In this document: piece by piece, positions 52,650 through 62,439 of the stretch
How positions within the stretch are numbered: position 1 is the first letter of the stretch
Layout: the number at the start of each line of letters is the position of its first letter
Source: Hippea alviniae EP5-r
Lineage (GTDB): Bacteria > Campylobacterota_A > Desulfurellia > Desulfurellales > Hippeaceae
DNA: 64,000 bases
Assembly (NCBI RefSeq): GCF_000420385.1
Contig: NZ_ATUV01000001.1
Location: 930,001-994,000 of the forward strand
Reading direction: 5' to 3'
Program-made: the position numbers and the translations under genes
Notes under the pieces: generated by a model
What the model saw: only the letters and a program-made list of their open reading frames with translations
What the model was told of the DNA's origin: nothing
Databases searched by the model: none

Positions 52650-54704
52650 ATAAAAAACATAAAACTCAGCGACTTTAGTGTCGTCTTAACAGTAATAGCA
52701 ATATTCGCCGTTTTAGTCATACCACTACCGGGATTTATTATAGATTTTTTGGTTTCAACATCATTTGCTTTGGCTCTGCTTATATTCTTCATAAGCGTAT
52801 ATGTTCCAAGACCGCTGGATTTCTCAACATTTCCATCGATTCTGCTTGCCGTAACACTCTTTAGGCTATCTCTAAATGTTGCAACAACAAGGGCAATACT
52901 CCTGCATGGCAGTCAAACACCCGAAGCAGCAGGAAAGATGATAGAAACATTTGGATATTTCGTTGTTGGCGGAAACTATGTCGTTGGCTTAATCGTATTT
53001 ATCATTCTTGTCATAATAAACTTTGTTGTCATCACAAAAGGTGCAGGCAGGGTAGCAGAAGTTGCAGCAAGGTTTACTCTCGATGCAATGCCAGGAAAAC
53101 AGATGAGCATTGATGCAGATTTAAACGCAGGACTGATAGATGAGAAGGAAGCTCGAAGAAGAAGAGAAGAGATAGCTCGTCAGGCTGACTTTTATGGCGC
53201 AATGGACGGTGCAAGTAAGTTTGTTCGCGGTGATGCTATAGCAGGTTTATTAATAACGGCAATAAATATTATCGGCGGTATAATTATTGGAGTCCTGCAG
53301 CATCACATGAGCTTATCGGCTGCTGCAAGCAGATACACAGTTTTAACCATCGGCGATGGTCTTGTAAGCCAACTTCCTGCTCTAACCGTATCAACAGCGG
53401 CAGGTATAATCATCACAAGAAGCTCAGAAGAAGTGAACTTATCAGAAAATATAGTAAATCAGCTTATAAATCAGTATCAAACTCTCTATATTGCTGCTGT
53501 TGTGCTGATTGTTTTATCACTTGTTCCCGGAATGCCAACACTCCATCTAACAACGCTTGCTTTAATACTTGCGGGCATAGCATACTCCATATCTGCCCAA
53601 AAGAAAAAGAAAGAAGAAGCCAAAGAACTTGAAGAATCCGAAGAAGAACAGCCGCAAGAAGAGATAACAATGGAAGATATAGAAGAAGCCGTAAAGGTTG
53701 ACTTACTGGAACTTAAGATAGGCTATGGACTAATAAGCTTTGTTGATGAAAAAAATGGCGGTGGCTTAATAAAGAGAATAAAGTTAATGCGCAAACAGAT
53801 AGCTTCAGAGCTTGGTGTTATTGTGCCATCGATCAGGATTAGAGACGATTTAAATCTCGACAGAAATGAGTATGTCTTCTTAATAAAGGGCATAGAAGTT
53901 GCACGATACACGGTTTATCCTGATAAGTTTTTGGCAATGAAACCCGGCGGCGGCTCAGACATAGAAGGTATACCAACGAAAGAGCCTGCCTTTGGACTTG
54001 ATGCCATCTGGATTGACGGTTCAATCAAAAGCACAGCAATTGTTAAAGGATACACAGTTGTCGACCCTGTTACCGTTATAATCACACACATAACTGAGAT
54101 AATTAAAACACATATATCCGACATATTCACCCGTCAAGATGCAAGCAAACTTCTCGACACAATAAAGGAAGAGTATCCAAAGATTATAGAAGAACTAACA
54201 AATCAATTACCCTTAGGCACGATACACAAAATACTTAAAAATCTTCTAAGTGAAGGTGTGCCGGTAAAAGACATGATAACAATTGCAGAAACCCTAACGG
54301 ATTATGCCGTTTACACAAAAGACCCTGATGTGTTGACAGAGTATGTAAGAATGGCGCTTGCAAATCACATATCAAACAAATACAAAGATGAGAACAACAC
54401 GATAAATGTTATAACTTTGGGAAGCAATGTTGACGGTATAATAAATGCGAACTTAAAGGAACAGAACGGAATGACATATCTTGACTTACCACCAAACATA
54501 AGCGAAAAGTTGATAGAAAAAACCCAACAGGTAATATCTGAAGTTGTTGAAAACGGCATAGAGCCAATTATCTTGACATCACCCAAAATAAGAAGATACT
54601 TTAAAGGATTCTTGCAAAGGTTTTTCCCGAAAATTCCGGTTATCTCATACGCTGAGATAGCCGAAGGCATTCAGATAAACAGCGTAGGAACAATTGAGTT
54701 ATGA
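52650..54704 (+). CDS. flhA: flagellar export gate protein FlhA (apparent ATA start)
   Basis: About 684 residues. The membrane part (1-320) includes YVPRPLDFSTFPSILLAVTLFRLSLNVATTR and FTLDAMPGKQMSIDADLNAG (FHIPEP signature); the cytoplasmic domain follows. The first canonical start codon in frame is a TTG at 52749, but the 33 codons before it encode the conserved first helix (FAVLVIPLPGFIIDFL). Between the previous in-frame stop (52596-52598) and 52749 there is no ATG, GTG or TTG. GGAGG (52639-52643) stands 6 bases before an ATA at 52650, which I take as the start. A mutation or sequence error from ATG is the alternative. Confidence 0.88.
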   Translation: MKNIKLSDFSVVLTVIAIFAVLVIPLPGFIIDFLVSTSFALALLIFFISVYVPRPLDFSTFPSILLAVTLFRLSLNVATTRAILLHGSQTPEAAGKMIETFGYFVVGGNYVVGLIVFIILVIINFVVITKGAGRVAEVAARFTLDAMPGKQMSIDADLNAGLIDEKEARRRREEIARQADFYGAMDGASKFVRGDAIAGLLITAINIIGGIIIGVLQHHMSLSAAASRYTVLTIGDGLVSQLPALTVSTAAGIIITRSSEEVNLSENIVNQLINQYQTLYIAAVVLIVLSLVPGMPTLHLTTLALILAGIAYSISAQKKKKEEAKELEESEEEQPQEEITMEDIEEAVKVDLLELKIGYGLISFVDEKNGGGLIKRIKLMRKQIASELGVIVPSIRIRDDLNLDRNEYVFLIKGIEVARYTVYPDKFLAMKPGGGSDIEGIPTKEPAFGLDAIWIDGSIKSTAIVKGYTVVDPVTVIITHITEIIKTHISDIFTRQDASKLLDTIKEEYPKIIEELTNQLPLGTIHKILKNLLSEGVPVKDMITIAETLTDYAVYTKDPDVLTEYVRMALANHISNKYKDENNTINVITLGSNVDGIINANLKEQNGMTYLDLPPNISEKLIEKTQQVISEVVENGIEPIILTSPKIRRYFKGFLQRFFPKIPVISYAEIAEGIQINSVGTIEL

Positions 54705-55897
54705 TAGTAAAAACATACAGAGCAAACACCGTTCAAGAAGCCTTAAAAAAGATAAAGGCTGAATTGGGCGAAGATGCCATAATACTCTCATCAAAAAAGG
54801 TAAAAAAAGGCGGATTCTTCTCTTTCTTTAAAAAAGAGATATACGAAGTAACAGCAGCTGTTGACGATAAACCGCCAAAACAGAACAGAAGTTTTGAAGC
54901 TGTCGCTAAAAAATATGCCAAAGTAGAGTTTTCTCAAAAGAAACAGAGCGAAACAGAGAAACTTGAAGAGAGAGTAAAGAAATTAGAGCAGCTTATCGTA
55001 TCGGCAGGCAAAGAGAGTATAGAAAAGCTCGTAAGCGATATAAAAGCCGACCTAAACGACCTAAAGACAGCCATAAACTATGTAAAAAAGGATAATGATG
55101 TTGACATATCAAAGATACCACTTGGAATGAATAAATACTTCACATATATGTGTGAGATAGGAATAAAGAGAAAATATGCATACAAAATAGCTATTGGACT
55201 TTACAAAACCATAGACAAAACCAGACTAAACGATGAAGAGTATGTGAAAGAGTATCTATCGGCTGTATTGTCTCAATTCTTCAAAAAAAGCATACCAACA
55301 AACAAAAATATCGTTCTTTTAGGGCCAACAGGTGTAGGAAAAACAACAACTTTGGCCAAACTTGCGGCTATTTACAAGCTAAAAATGGACAAAAAGGTTG
55401 GCATAATAACAACAGACACATACAGAATCGGAGCAGTTGACCAGCTTTTAAACTATGCAAAGATAATGGACATACCAGCAATTGTAAGCATAACAAAGGA
55501 AGACTTTATCAATGCCATCGAAGAGCTGAAAGACACGGATGTCGTGCTGGTTGACACCGTCGGAAGAAGTCCTAACGACATAAAAAGGCTCAAAGAGATT
55601 TTTGGAATGTTTCAAGGAGACACAAGGCTTCATCTGTCGCTTGTAATTGCAATAAACACAAAGGAAGAAGACTGCCTTAATACATTCAAACAATTCTCAA
55701 CACTTCCGATAAACGACTTAATATTCACGAAGGTAGATGAGACAAAGACACCGGGAACAATGTTAAACTTGGTCGTAAAGCTAAAGAAACCCGTGGCTTG
55801 GGTCTCATACGGACAGGATGTGCCGGATGATATCATGGAAGCAGAGCCTTTAAAAATCTCATCCTTAATCGTAAAAAGGAGAGTCCAAAATGGCTGA
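54701..55897 (+). CDS. flhF: flagellar SRP-like GTPase FlhF
   Basis: A 398-residue protein. An N-terminal B domain (1-60: VQEALKKIKAELGEDAIILSSKKVKKGGFFSFF) and a coiled linker are followed by the NG GTPase domain. The P-loop is GPTGVGKTTTLAKLA (about 207-221), with TTDTYRIGAVDQL and VLVDTVGRSP. It sets the place and number of flagella, usually at the pole, together with FlhG. It overlaps flhA by 4 bases and flhG by 8. Confidence 0.94.
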   Translation: MIVKTYRANTVQEALKKIKAELGEDAIILSSKKVKKGGFFSFFKKEIYEVTAAVDDKPPKQNRSFEAVAKKYAKVEFSQKKQSETEKLEERVKKLEQLIVSAGKESIEKLVSDIKADLNDLKTAINYVKKDNDVDISKIPLGMNKYFTYMCEIGIKRKYAYKIAIGLYKTIDKTRLNDEEYVKEYLSAVLSQFFKKSIPTNKNIVLLGPTGVGKTTTLAKLAAIYKLKMDKKVGIITTDTYRIGAVDQLLNYAKIMDIPAIVSITKEDFINAIEELKDTDVVLVDTVGRSPNDIKRLKEIFGMFQGDTRLHLSLVIAINTKEEDCLNTFKQFSTLPINDLIFTKVDETKTPGTMLNLVVKLKKPVAWVSYGQDVPDDIMEAEPLKISSLIVKRRVQNG

Positions 55898-56750
55898 CCA
55901 AGCTGAAAAGTTAAGAGAGATGGTCGAAAAAAAGAATAAAGAGAACAAAAAGAGATACAGGGTTATAGCATTTACAAGTGGCAAAGGTGGTGTAGGCAAA
56001 ACAAATATGGTTGCAAATATCGCATACCTTTTAAGTAGCATAGGGAAAAAGGTTGTCGTATTTGATGCAGATTTAGGCCTTGCAAACATAGATATACTGC
56101 TTGGATTAAAAAGCAAATATTCTTTAATCGATGTCGTAAAGAGCGGTAAAAAACTCAAAGAGATAATGATAAAGGTAAATGATAATTTCCAAGTGATACC
56201 TGCAGGCAGTGGTATAGAAGAGATAGCAAATATCAACGAGCCAATATTTTCAAAGATAAAAGACGAGCTGATAGATATAACCAAAGAGACTGACATACTC
56301 CTTATCGACACAGGTGCAGGTATATCAAGAAAGGTTACATTCTTCCTAAAAAGCTCAGAAGAGATTGTTGTAATAACAACGCCCGAGCCAACAGCATTGG
56401 CAGATGCATACGCAATGCTAAAAATAACTTCGACAAATTACAAAAAAGATAAAGTCAGCGTATTCGTGAATATGGCAAAAAATAAACAAGAAGCAGAAAA
56501 TACATTCAACAATCTCAACAAGATATGCAAAAAGTTTCTAAACAAAGAGTTTAAAAGCTCAGGATACGCTTTAATTGATAAAAACCTACCCGCAGCAGTA
56601 AAGCAACAGAAACCAATAGCTGAACTCTATCCCAATAGTGCCTTTACAATATCTATGAAAAAGTTTATAAATAACATGTTTAAAGAAAATATAAAGATTC
56701 GGGAAAATCCAATCGCCCGATTCTTTGCATCAATTTTTGGTGGAGGCTAA
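55890..56750 (+). CDS. flhG: flagellar number regulator FlhG (MinD/FleN-like ATPase)
   Basis: A 286-residue P-loop ATPase with the deviant Walker A motif SGKGGVGKTNMVANIA, DADLGLANIDILLG and LIDTGAGISRKVTFFL. A short N-terminal segment (1-25) resembles the helix that stimulates FlhF. The C-terminal amphipathic region allows membrane binding. It limits flagellar number. In many genomes fliA follows; here a ccdA gene does. Confidence 0.92.
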   Translation: MADQAEKLREMVEKKNKENKKRYRVIAFTSGKGGVGKTNMVANIAYLLSSIGKKVVVFDADLGLANIDILLGLKSKYSLIDVVKSGKKLKEIMIKVNDNFQVIPAGSGIEEIANINEPIFSKIKDELIDITKETDILLIDTGAGISRKVTFFLKSSEEIVVITTPEPTALADAYAMLKITSTNYKKDKVSVFVNMAKNKQEAENTFNNLNKICKKFLNKEFKSSGYALIDKNLPAAVKQQKPIAELYPNSAFTISMKKFINNMFKENIKIRENPIARFFASIFGGG

Positions 56751-56751
56751 T

Positions 56752-57426
56752 GTGAATCTTGGCTCAATGTGGGGAGCATTTATAGGTGGCTTAACAAGCT
56801 TTTTCTCTCCTTGCATTTTTCCGTTAATTCCTGTTTATATTTCATTTGTAACAGGTTATAGTTTGGAAGAATTAAAAAACTCAAAAGACATAAGTCCATT
56901 AAATATATTCGTAAGGACGACAGCTTTTATATTAGGATTTTCCATAATATTTATAAGTATGGGCATAGTGTCAAGCAGTGTCGGAACATTTCTTTTAACA
57001 AATAAAATACTATTCGCTCGTATATCTGGTGCAATAGTTATCTTGTTTGGTTTACAACTTGCAGGTATTTTAAATATTGGCTTTATGTCAAAAACAAAAA
57101 AATTCACCACATGTTTTCATTCAGCAAGCATACTATCATCGTTCGTTTTTGGAATTATCTTTGCTTTTGGTTGGAGTCCCTGCGTGGGTCCTATCCTTTC
57201 ATCTATACTAATACTCGCAGCAGACACAGCAAGCGTCAAACAAGGCTCTCTGTTGTTGCTCTTATACTCCTTGGGCATAGGTCTTCCGTTTCTCATATTT
57301 TCTTTTTCAATTAATTACTTCTTTAAAATTTCAAAAATACTCAAAAGACCTGATATTGTTCAAAAAGCCTCTGGCTGGGCTTTAATGGCAGCAGGTGCTT
57401 ATCTAATATACAACGGTGGATTTTAA
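56752..57426 (+). CDS. ccdA: cytochrome c biogenesis/thiol transfer protein CcdA
   Basis: A 224-residue membrane protein with six segments. Each half carries a redox cysteine after a proline: FFSPCIFPLIPVYISF and FGWSPCVGPILSSI. CcdA passes electrons from cytoplasmic thioredoxin to periplasmic acceptors. I start it at GTG 56752, where GGAGG lies 5 bases upstream; the ATG at 56725 lies inside flhG. It directly follows flhG and is probably on the same message. A thioredoxin-like lipoprotein encoded at 60739 could be its partner. Confidence 0.87.
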   Translation: MNLGSMWGAFIGGLTSFFSPCIFPLIPVYISFVTGYSLEELKNSKDISPLNIFVRTTAFILGFSIIFISMGIVSSSVGTFLLTNKILFARISGAIVILFGLQLAGILNIGFMSKTKKFTTCFHSASILSSFVFGIIFAFGWSPCVGPILSSILILAADTASVKQGSLLLLLYSLGIGLPFLIFSFSINYFFKISKILKRPDIVQKASGWALMAAGAYLIYNGGF

Positions 57427-57427
57427 C

Positions 57428-57455
57428 TTGAAAATGGAAAATTAAGCATTAAATT
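57428..57455 (+). promoter_or_regulatory. possible promoter of the second chemoreceptor gene
   Basis: TTGAAA (57428-57433), 16-base spacer, TAAATT (57450-57455), about 30 bases before an ATG with GGGGG upstream. Confidence 0.4.
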
Positions 57456-57484
57456 TTTTCACAAAAAAATTTAGGGGGTGGGTT

Positions 57485-59095
57485 ATGAAAAACATCTCAG
57501 TCAAAAATCTAACTCTTGGCTCGTTTATATTAATTTTTATTGGTTTACTGGTAGTATTCTTCTATACGCTCTCTGCCTTTAACTCCAATAAAAGCAAGAT
57601 AGATTCAATGTATTATCGAGATTTAAGGCAGATATCACTTTATCACCAAATAGAGCATAATTTTAATAAAGGTGAAAAACTTCTCCTCAAAGCCTACTCC
57701 CTTTCAGACAAAAATCTGCTCAATCAAGCAAAGAAATACTTCTACAAAGTAGACGAACTAATAGACAAAAACATATCAACATTTGGGAACATGCTTTCAA
57801 ATTCTGAAATAGCTGCATTACGCTCTCTAAAACAAACAATAGACAATCAACTAACTATTGCGGTAAAACAAGTCGAAAACTCGATAGAGTCAAAAGAAAT
57901 AAAAAGAAGCGAGATAGAGAGTATAGACAAAATGACAAACTCAATAGATGCTCAGATAACAAACCTAACTAACAATAGAATATCAATAATGAGAAGCTCA
58001 ATGAGAAAAATAAAATCAAGTCTAAATTCAACCCTAATAATTACAATTTTTATTTATGTAATCTTAACTGCAATCATAATATTTGCTTTCACCATTATAA
58101 AAGGTTATCTGCTAAATCCATTACTTGAAGTCTCCAAAGTAATAAACGAATTCAAGAAAGGCAATCTCAACATAAGATTCAACATAGACTCCAAAAACGA
58201 GATAGGAAAACTAAAACAAGACCTGAACGACATGGCAAAAGAGTTAGAACAGATGATAAAGAACATAAAGCAGGCAACAGATGTAATGGTAAGCCACTCT
58301 GCAAGCCTATCTTCTGCAGCTGTTGAGATGAGTGCAACGAACGAGCAGACAACACGCAGCATGGAAGAGATTGTCCATGCAATAAACGACACGACAAAGG
58401 CAATTGATGACATTGCAAGGTCAGCTGAAAATGTAACACACCTTGCTCAAACAATCGGTGAAGTAAACCAGAAGATGATTCAGGATATAGAAGAGAGAGT
58501 CAAAAACATGGAAATCAACGCTAAATTAGCAGAAGAGACAATGAATCAGATAAACATAGTTGGAGAGTCTTCCAAAAACATAGGCAAGATAGTTGATGTT
58601 ATTAGTGATATTGCAGACCAAACAAATCTTTTAGCTTTGAATGCTGCAATCGAAGCTGCACGAGCAGGAGAAGCTGGTCGTGGTTTTGCCGTTGTTGCAG
58701 ATGAAGTAAGAAAACTCGCAGAGAAGACTCAAAGCTCAACAGAAGAGATAAGAAGCATGATAGTTAAGATGCAAACAGATGTTGAGAAGTCTATACAAAA
58801 GACAAAAGAGACACAAGATAGCATCCTCTCTGAAGCAAAAGCAATACAAGAGAACAAAGAACACATTAACGAAGTTGTAGAGAGAACAAACCAGACAATA
58901 GAAGAAATCTCTTCAACTTCTGCAGCTATTGAAGAGATATCTGCAACAGTTGCAGAGATAGATTCGCAGGTTAGAGAAGTTACAGAAGCAGCAAAAGAGA
59001 ATGCAAAAGCGGCAGAAGATGTATCAAGGGCATCTGTTGAGCTGAAAGATATGGCTCAGAGAGTCTCAGAAGCAGTCAACAAGTTCAATGTATAA
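57485..59095 (+). CDS. methyl-accepting chemotaxis protein, four-helix-bundle type
   Basis: A 536-residue receptor of standard layout. A first membrane helix (10-32), a helical periplasmic domain (35-180, four-helix-bundle type), a second membrane helix (about 182-208), a HAMP domain ([20 protein letters not shown]) and the signalling domain follow in order. The tip motif [41 protein letters not shown] is perfect. It ends without a CheR-binding pentapeptide. It lies after the flagellar genes; its ligand is unknown. Confidence 0.92.
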   Translation: MKNISVKNLTLGSFILIFIGLLVVFFYTLSAFNSNKSKIDSMYYRDLRQISLYHQIEHNFNKGEKLLLKAYSLSDKNLLNQAKKYFYKVDELIDKNISTFGNMLSNSEIAALRSLKQTIDNQLTIAVKQVENSIESKEIKRSEIESIDKMTNSIDAQITNLTNNRISIMRSSMRKIKSSLNSTLIITIFIYVILTAIIIFAFTIIKGYLLNPLLEVSKVINEFKKGNLNIRFNIDSKNEIGKLKQDLNDMAKELEQMIKNIKQATDVMVSHSASLSSAAVEMSATNEQTTRSMEEIVHAINDTTKAIDDIARSAENVTHLAQTIGEVNQKMIQDIEERVKNMEINAKLAEETMNQINIVGESSKNIGKIVDVISDIADQTNLLALNAAIEAARAGEAGRGFAVVADEVRKLAEKTQSSTEEIRSMIVKMQTDVEKSIQKTKETQDSILSEAKAIQENKEHINEVVERTNQTIEEISSTSAAIEEISATVAEIDSQVREVTEAAKENAKAAEDVSRASVELKDMAQRVSEAVNKFNV

Positions 59096-59105
59096 AGGGG
59101 GAAAT

Positions 59106-60380
59106 ATGAGAATAGCCGTTGTAGGTGGCGGTGGAAGAGAGCATGCTTTGGCATACAAGATAAAAGAGTCCAAGCTGTGCGATAAACTTTACTGTCTGCC
59201 CGGCAATGCAGGAACGGCAGCAATAGCAGAAAACATAGATATATCAGCAGAAGATATAGACGGTATTGTTGATTTCTGCCTAAAAAATAAAATAGAGCTT
59301 GTTGCTGTTGGACCTGAAAACCCTTTGGCAGAAGGTATTGTCGATAAACTCGAAGAAAAGGGAATAAAGGCATTTGGCCCAAAAAAACAGGCTGCACAAA
59401 TTGAAGCAAGCAAATCGTTTGCCAAAGAGTTTTTCAAGAAATACGAGATACCAACAGCAGAGTATGAAGTTTTTGATAATTACGAACAGGCAAAAGCCTA
59501 TATAGAAAAGGTCGGTGCGCCAATCGTTGTAAAAGCAGATGGACTTGCAGCGGGCAAAGGCGTAACGGTGGCAAAAACAGAAGAAGAAGCATTCAAAGCC
59601 TTAGAAGATATATTCATAAAAAAGCGCTTCAAGGAGGCAGGCAAAAGAGTAGTAATTGAAGAGTTCTTGGAAGGCGAAGAAGCATCCTTCTTAATCTTCT
59701 CCGACGGAGAGCACATACTACCGATGATTGCCGCACAAGACCACAAACCCGTATTCAACAACGATGAAGGGCCAAACACCGGCGGCATGGGTTCTTATGC
59801 TCCAGCACCAATAGTAAACGAAGAGCTAAAGCAGTATATAATCGATAACATAATGAAAAAAGCTATCGAAGGAATGAAAAACGAAGACTCTCAATACAAA
59901 GGTGTTTTATACGCTGGCTTGATGATAAAAGAGAACAAACCGTATGTGCTTGAGTTCAACTGCAGGTTTGGAGACCCAGAGACACAGGCGATACTGCCGT
60001 TGCTTGAAAGCGACATAGTTGAGATTATGCTTGCAACTATCGATGGCACGCTAAATAAACACTCTTTAAAATGGAAAGACGCTTATGCTGTTAGCGTCGT
60101 TCTTGCAAGTGGTGGATATCCTTTAAATTATGAAAAAGGAAAAGAGATAACGGGATTAGACGAAGTTGAAAAACTCGACGATGTCATTGTATTCCACGCA
60201 GGAACAAAGCTCGAAAATGGCAAAGTTCTAACAAACGGCGGAAGGGTTTTAAATGTTGTTGGAATAGATAAAGAGTTTAAAAAAGCCCAACAGAAGGCAT
60301 ATGATGCAATAAAACTGATTCATTTTGACAAAATGCATTACAGAACGGACATTGGCAACAAAGCTTATAAACATCTGTGA
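59106..60380 (+). CDS. purD: phosphoribosylamine-glycine ligase
   Basis: A 424-residue ATP-grasp enzyme for the second step of purine synthesis. It starts MRIAVVGGGGREHALAYKI. Further marks are VKADGLAAGKGVTVAKT, PMIAAQDHKPVFNNDEGPNTGGMGSYAP and FNCRFGDPETQ. I start it at 59106, where GGGGG lies 6-8 bases upstream; the ATG at 59088 falls inside the chemoreceptor gene. The next gene starts in its stop codon. Confidence 0.95.
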   Translation: MRIAVVGGGGREHALAYKIKESKLCDKLYCLPGNAGTAAIAENIDISAEDIDGIVDFCLKNKIELVAVGPENPLAEGIVDKLEEKGIKAFGPKKQAAQIEASKSFAKEFFKKYEIPTAEYEVFDNYEQAKAYIEKVGAPIVVKADGLAAGKGVTVAKTEEEAFKALEDIFIKKRFKEAGKRVVIEEFLEGEEASFLIFSDGEHILPMIAAQDHKPVFNNDEGPNTGGMGSYAPAPIVNEELKQYIIDNIMKKAIEGMKNEDSQYKGVLYAGLMIKENKPYVLEFNCRFGDPETQAILPLLESDIVEIMLATIDGTLNKHSLKWKDAYAVSVVLASGGYPLNYEKGKEITGLDEVEKLDDVIVFHAGTKLENGKVLTNGGRVLNVVGIDKEFKKAQQKAYDAIKLIHFDKMHYRTDIGNKAYKHL

Positions 60381-60694
60381 AAAAAGAGAAACGCATAAAG
60401 AGAGACGAGAAGATACTGCGTAAGTTTATAGAAGTTTACTGCAGGGAAAATCACCTAAAAAAGGGCGTTGAAGAGTATAAAGACGGTTTATGTAAAGAGT
60501 GTTATGATTTACTTCAATACTCTCTAAATAAGCTTTACAACTGCCCTTTAGACCCAAAACCGCAGTGTAAACATTGCAAAGTTCACTGTTATGCACCATC
60601 AAAGAGAAAGAAAATCAAAGAAGTTATGAAATACAGCGGCATCTGGTTTATAAAACATGGGAGATTGGACTGGGTTTTTCATTACTTTTTTTAG
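60377..60694 (+). CDS. YgbA-type (nitrous oxide-stimulated promoter family) protein
   Basis: A 105-residue basic, cysteine-rich protein. The pattern KFIEVYCRENHLKKG, LCKECYDLLQYS and NCPLDPKPQCKHCKVHCY matches the YgbA_NO family, whose E. coli member is induced by nitric oxide. The eight or so cysteines suggest a metal or iron-sulfur site. Its start is a GTG overlapping the purD stop (GTGA). The biochemical role is unknown. Confidence 0.8.
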   Translation: MKKEKRIKRDEKILRKFIEVYCRENHLKKGVEEYKDGLCKECYDLLQYSLNKLYNCPLDPKPQCKHCKVHCYAPSKRKKIKEVMKYSGIWFIKHGRLDWVFHYFF

Positions 60695-60738
60695 TTGACA
60701 AAAGTTGGTTTTTAGAATAGCAATAGAAGGGAGTTGGT

Positions 60739-61212
60739 ATGAGAAAATTTTTGTTTGTCGCTTTTTTGTTGGTTGCAATTGCCATATTTTCATGCTCAAA
60801 AGAAGAGAGTAAAGAGACAATAAAAATAGAAACACACAACAAACCAACAATTCTGATATTCGATAGCACAACATGCCATTACTGCAAAAAACTGCACAAC
60901 GACTTAGAAAACAATGACAAGCTTGCAAAACTTAAAAAATCATTCACGATATATTTTATTCATGTGAATCAAAACAGATATTACATACTGCCAACAAAAA
61001 ATGGCACTTTGAAATTAGACACTGGAGACATAGCCGTCACCTTCGGATTTAGGGGTTCAACACCATTTATCGTATTTACAGATAAACACCTAAAACCCAT
61101 TCTAACCATACCAGGATACCTAAAACCAGACACCTTAAGCAAAGTGTTTAAATTCATACTCTCAAAATCCTACGAAACCATGAGCCTTGAACAATACCTA
61201 TCAACACCTTAA
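60739..61212 (+). CDS. thioredoxin-like lipoprotein (SoxW-type)
   Basis: A 157-residue lipoprotein with a signal peptide ending at the lipobox AIFSC (Cys19), then a thioredoxin fold. The active site is STTCHYCKKLHNDL (CHYC) and the cis-proline lies in RGSTPFIVF. It resembles SoxW/DsbC-like thiol reductases in the periplasm. The CcdA protein encoded 3 kb upstream could supply electrons. GGGAG precedes the ATG; TTGACA at 60695-60700 may be its -35 box. Confidence 0.85.
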   Translation: MRKFLFVAFLLVAIAIFSCSKEESKETIKIETHNKPTILIFDSTTCHYCKKLHNDLENNDKLAKLKKSFTIYFIHVNQNRYYILPTKNGTLKLDTGDIAVTFGFRGSTPFIVFTDKHLKPILTIPGYLKPDTLSKVFKFILSKSYETMSLEQYLSTP

Positions 61213-61224
61213 AAGGAGCAAAAG

Positions 61225-62439
61225 ATGGATTTCCTTGTTGGGAGACAAGCAATACTTGACAGAAAGGGAAAAGTTTTTGGATATGAGCTTCTATACAGGG
61301 AAAACATAACAAAAAAGACTTCTCAAACAAATTTAGATGGAGATACAGCAACATTAAGGGTTATAGTAAACACCTTTTTGAGTCTTGGCTTAAATAAGAT
61401 AGCAAAACAGGGAAGGATTTTTATAAACTTCACTGAAGACTTGATTATAGAAAAACTGTTTGAAACACTACCAAAAGAGAGAATAGTCATAGAAGTATTA
61501 GAGACAGTAAAAGCAAAGCAGGAAGTTATCGAAGCATTAAAAGAAGCAAAAAGAAACGGATATACAATTGCACTTGACGATTTCGTATTTGAAGAAAACC
61601 TGCAAGAACTTGTCAAATTGGCCGATATCATAAAGATTGATTTTTTAGAGCTTTCGAAAGAAGAGATAAAAAAAGAATTAAAAAAATACAAAAAATACAA
61701 TCTAAAATTACTTGCAGAAAAGGTGGAAACCGAAAGTGATTACAAATTCGCACTCGATTTAGGCTTTGACTATTTTCAGGGTTTTTTCTTTGAAAAACCA
61801 GAGATAGAGTCAAAAAAGGATATATCACCGTATCAAGCAAACCTTCTAAAGGCTTTAAAAATAGTAAATGACCCGTCAAGTCAGATGGAAGATTTAATTG
61901 AACTCATAAGCGGCGATTTTTACCTGCATTCAAAAATCTTAGCACTTGTAAACTCACCATTCTTTGGTTTAAAGACAAAGATAACAAGCGTAAAAAATGC
62001 CGTTTCTCTGCTTGGAACAGACAAAACAAAAAAATGGCTGAATATCCTGTATATCTCTAAACTTGCAGAAAACAAACCAGAAGAGCTTGTAATACTCTCA
62101 ACCGTAAGGGCAAAATTTGCATCTCTGCTTGCAAAAAACTTCTCTATAGATGAAGAAGATGCCTATATGCTTGGCATGTACTCTTTAATAGACTCACTCC
62201 TTGGCGTAACCATGGAAAAGGCTTTGAGCGAATTTGAGTATTTAGAAGAAGAGATAAAAGAAGCCCTGCTTGGCAAAGATAACAGATTTAGAGAACTCTT
62301 AAACTTTATCGAGCTTTACGAGAAAGGCGACTTCGACAAGGCAAAAGAGATTATGGATAAATTCGACCTAATCCCGCAGAATATAAACCTTAACTATTTT
62401 GAAGCTGTAGAGTTTGCAGATAGCATATACTTGTTGTAA
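61225..62439 (+). CDS. EAL-HDOD signalling protein (YuxH/CdgJ-like)
   Basis: A 404-residue cytoplasmic protein. The N-terminal EAL-like domain (1-200) starts FLVGRQAILDRKGKVFGYELLYRE. It keeps NFTEDL, LDDFVFEENL, IKIDFLEL, AEKVETESDY and YFQGFFFEKP, so several metal residues remain. An HDOD domain (about 205-395) follows, with LVNSPFFGLKTKITSVKNAVSLLGTDKTKKW. Proteins of this layout (CdgJ, PdeK relatives) usually act on motility through contacts and not by catalysis. AAGGAG precedes the ATG. The stop overlaps the next ATG by 1 base. Confidence 0.85.
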   Translation: MDFLVGRQAILDRKGKVFGYELLYRENITKKTSQTNLDGDTATLRVIVNTFLSLGLNKIAKQGRIFINFTEDLIIEKLFETLPKERIVIEVLETVKAKQEVIEALKEAKRNGYTIALDDFVFEENLQELVKLADIIKIDFLELSKEEIKKELKKYKKYNLKLLAEKVETESDYKFALDLGFDYFQGFFFEKPEIESKKDISPYQANLLKALKIVNDPSSQMEDLIELISGDFYLHSKILALVNSPFFGLKTKITSVKNAVSLLGTDKTKKWLNILYISKLAENKPEELVILSTVRAKFASLLAKNFSIDEEDAYMLGMYSLIDSLLGVTMEKALSEFEYLEEEIKEALLGKDNRFRELLNFIELYEKGDFDKAKEIMDKFDLIPQNINLNYFEAVEFADSIYLL

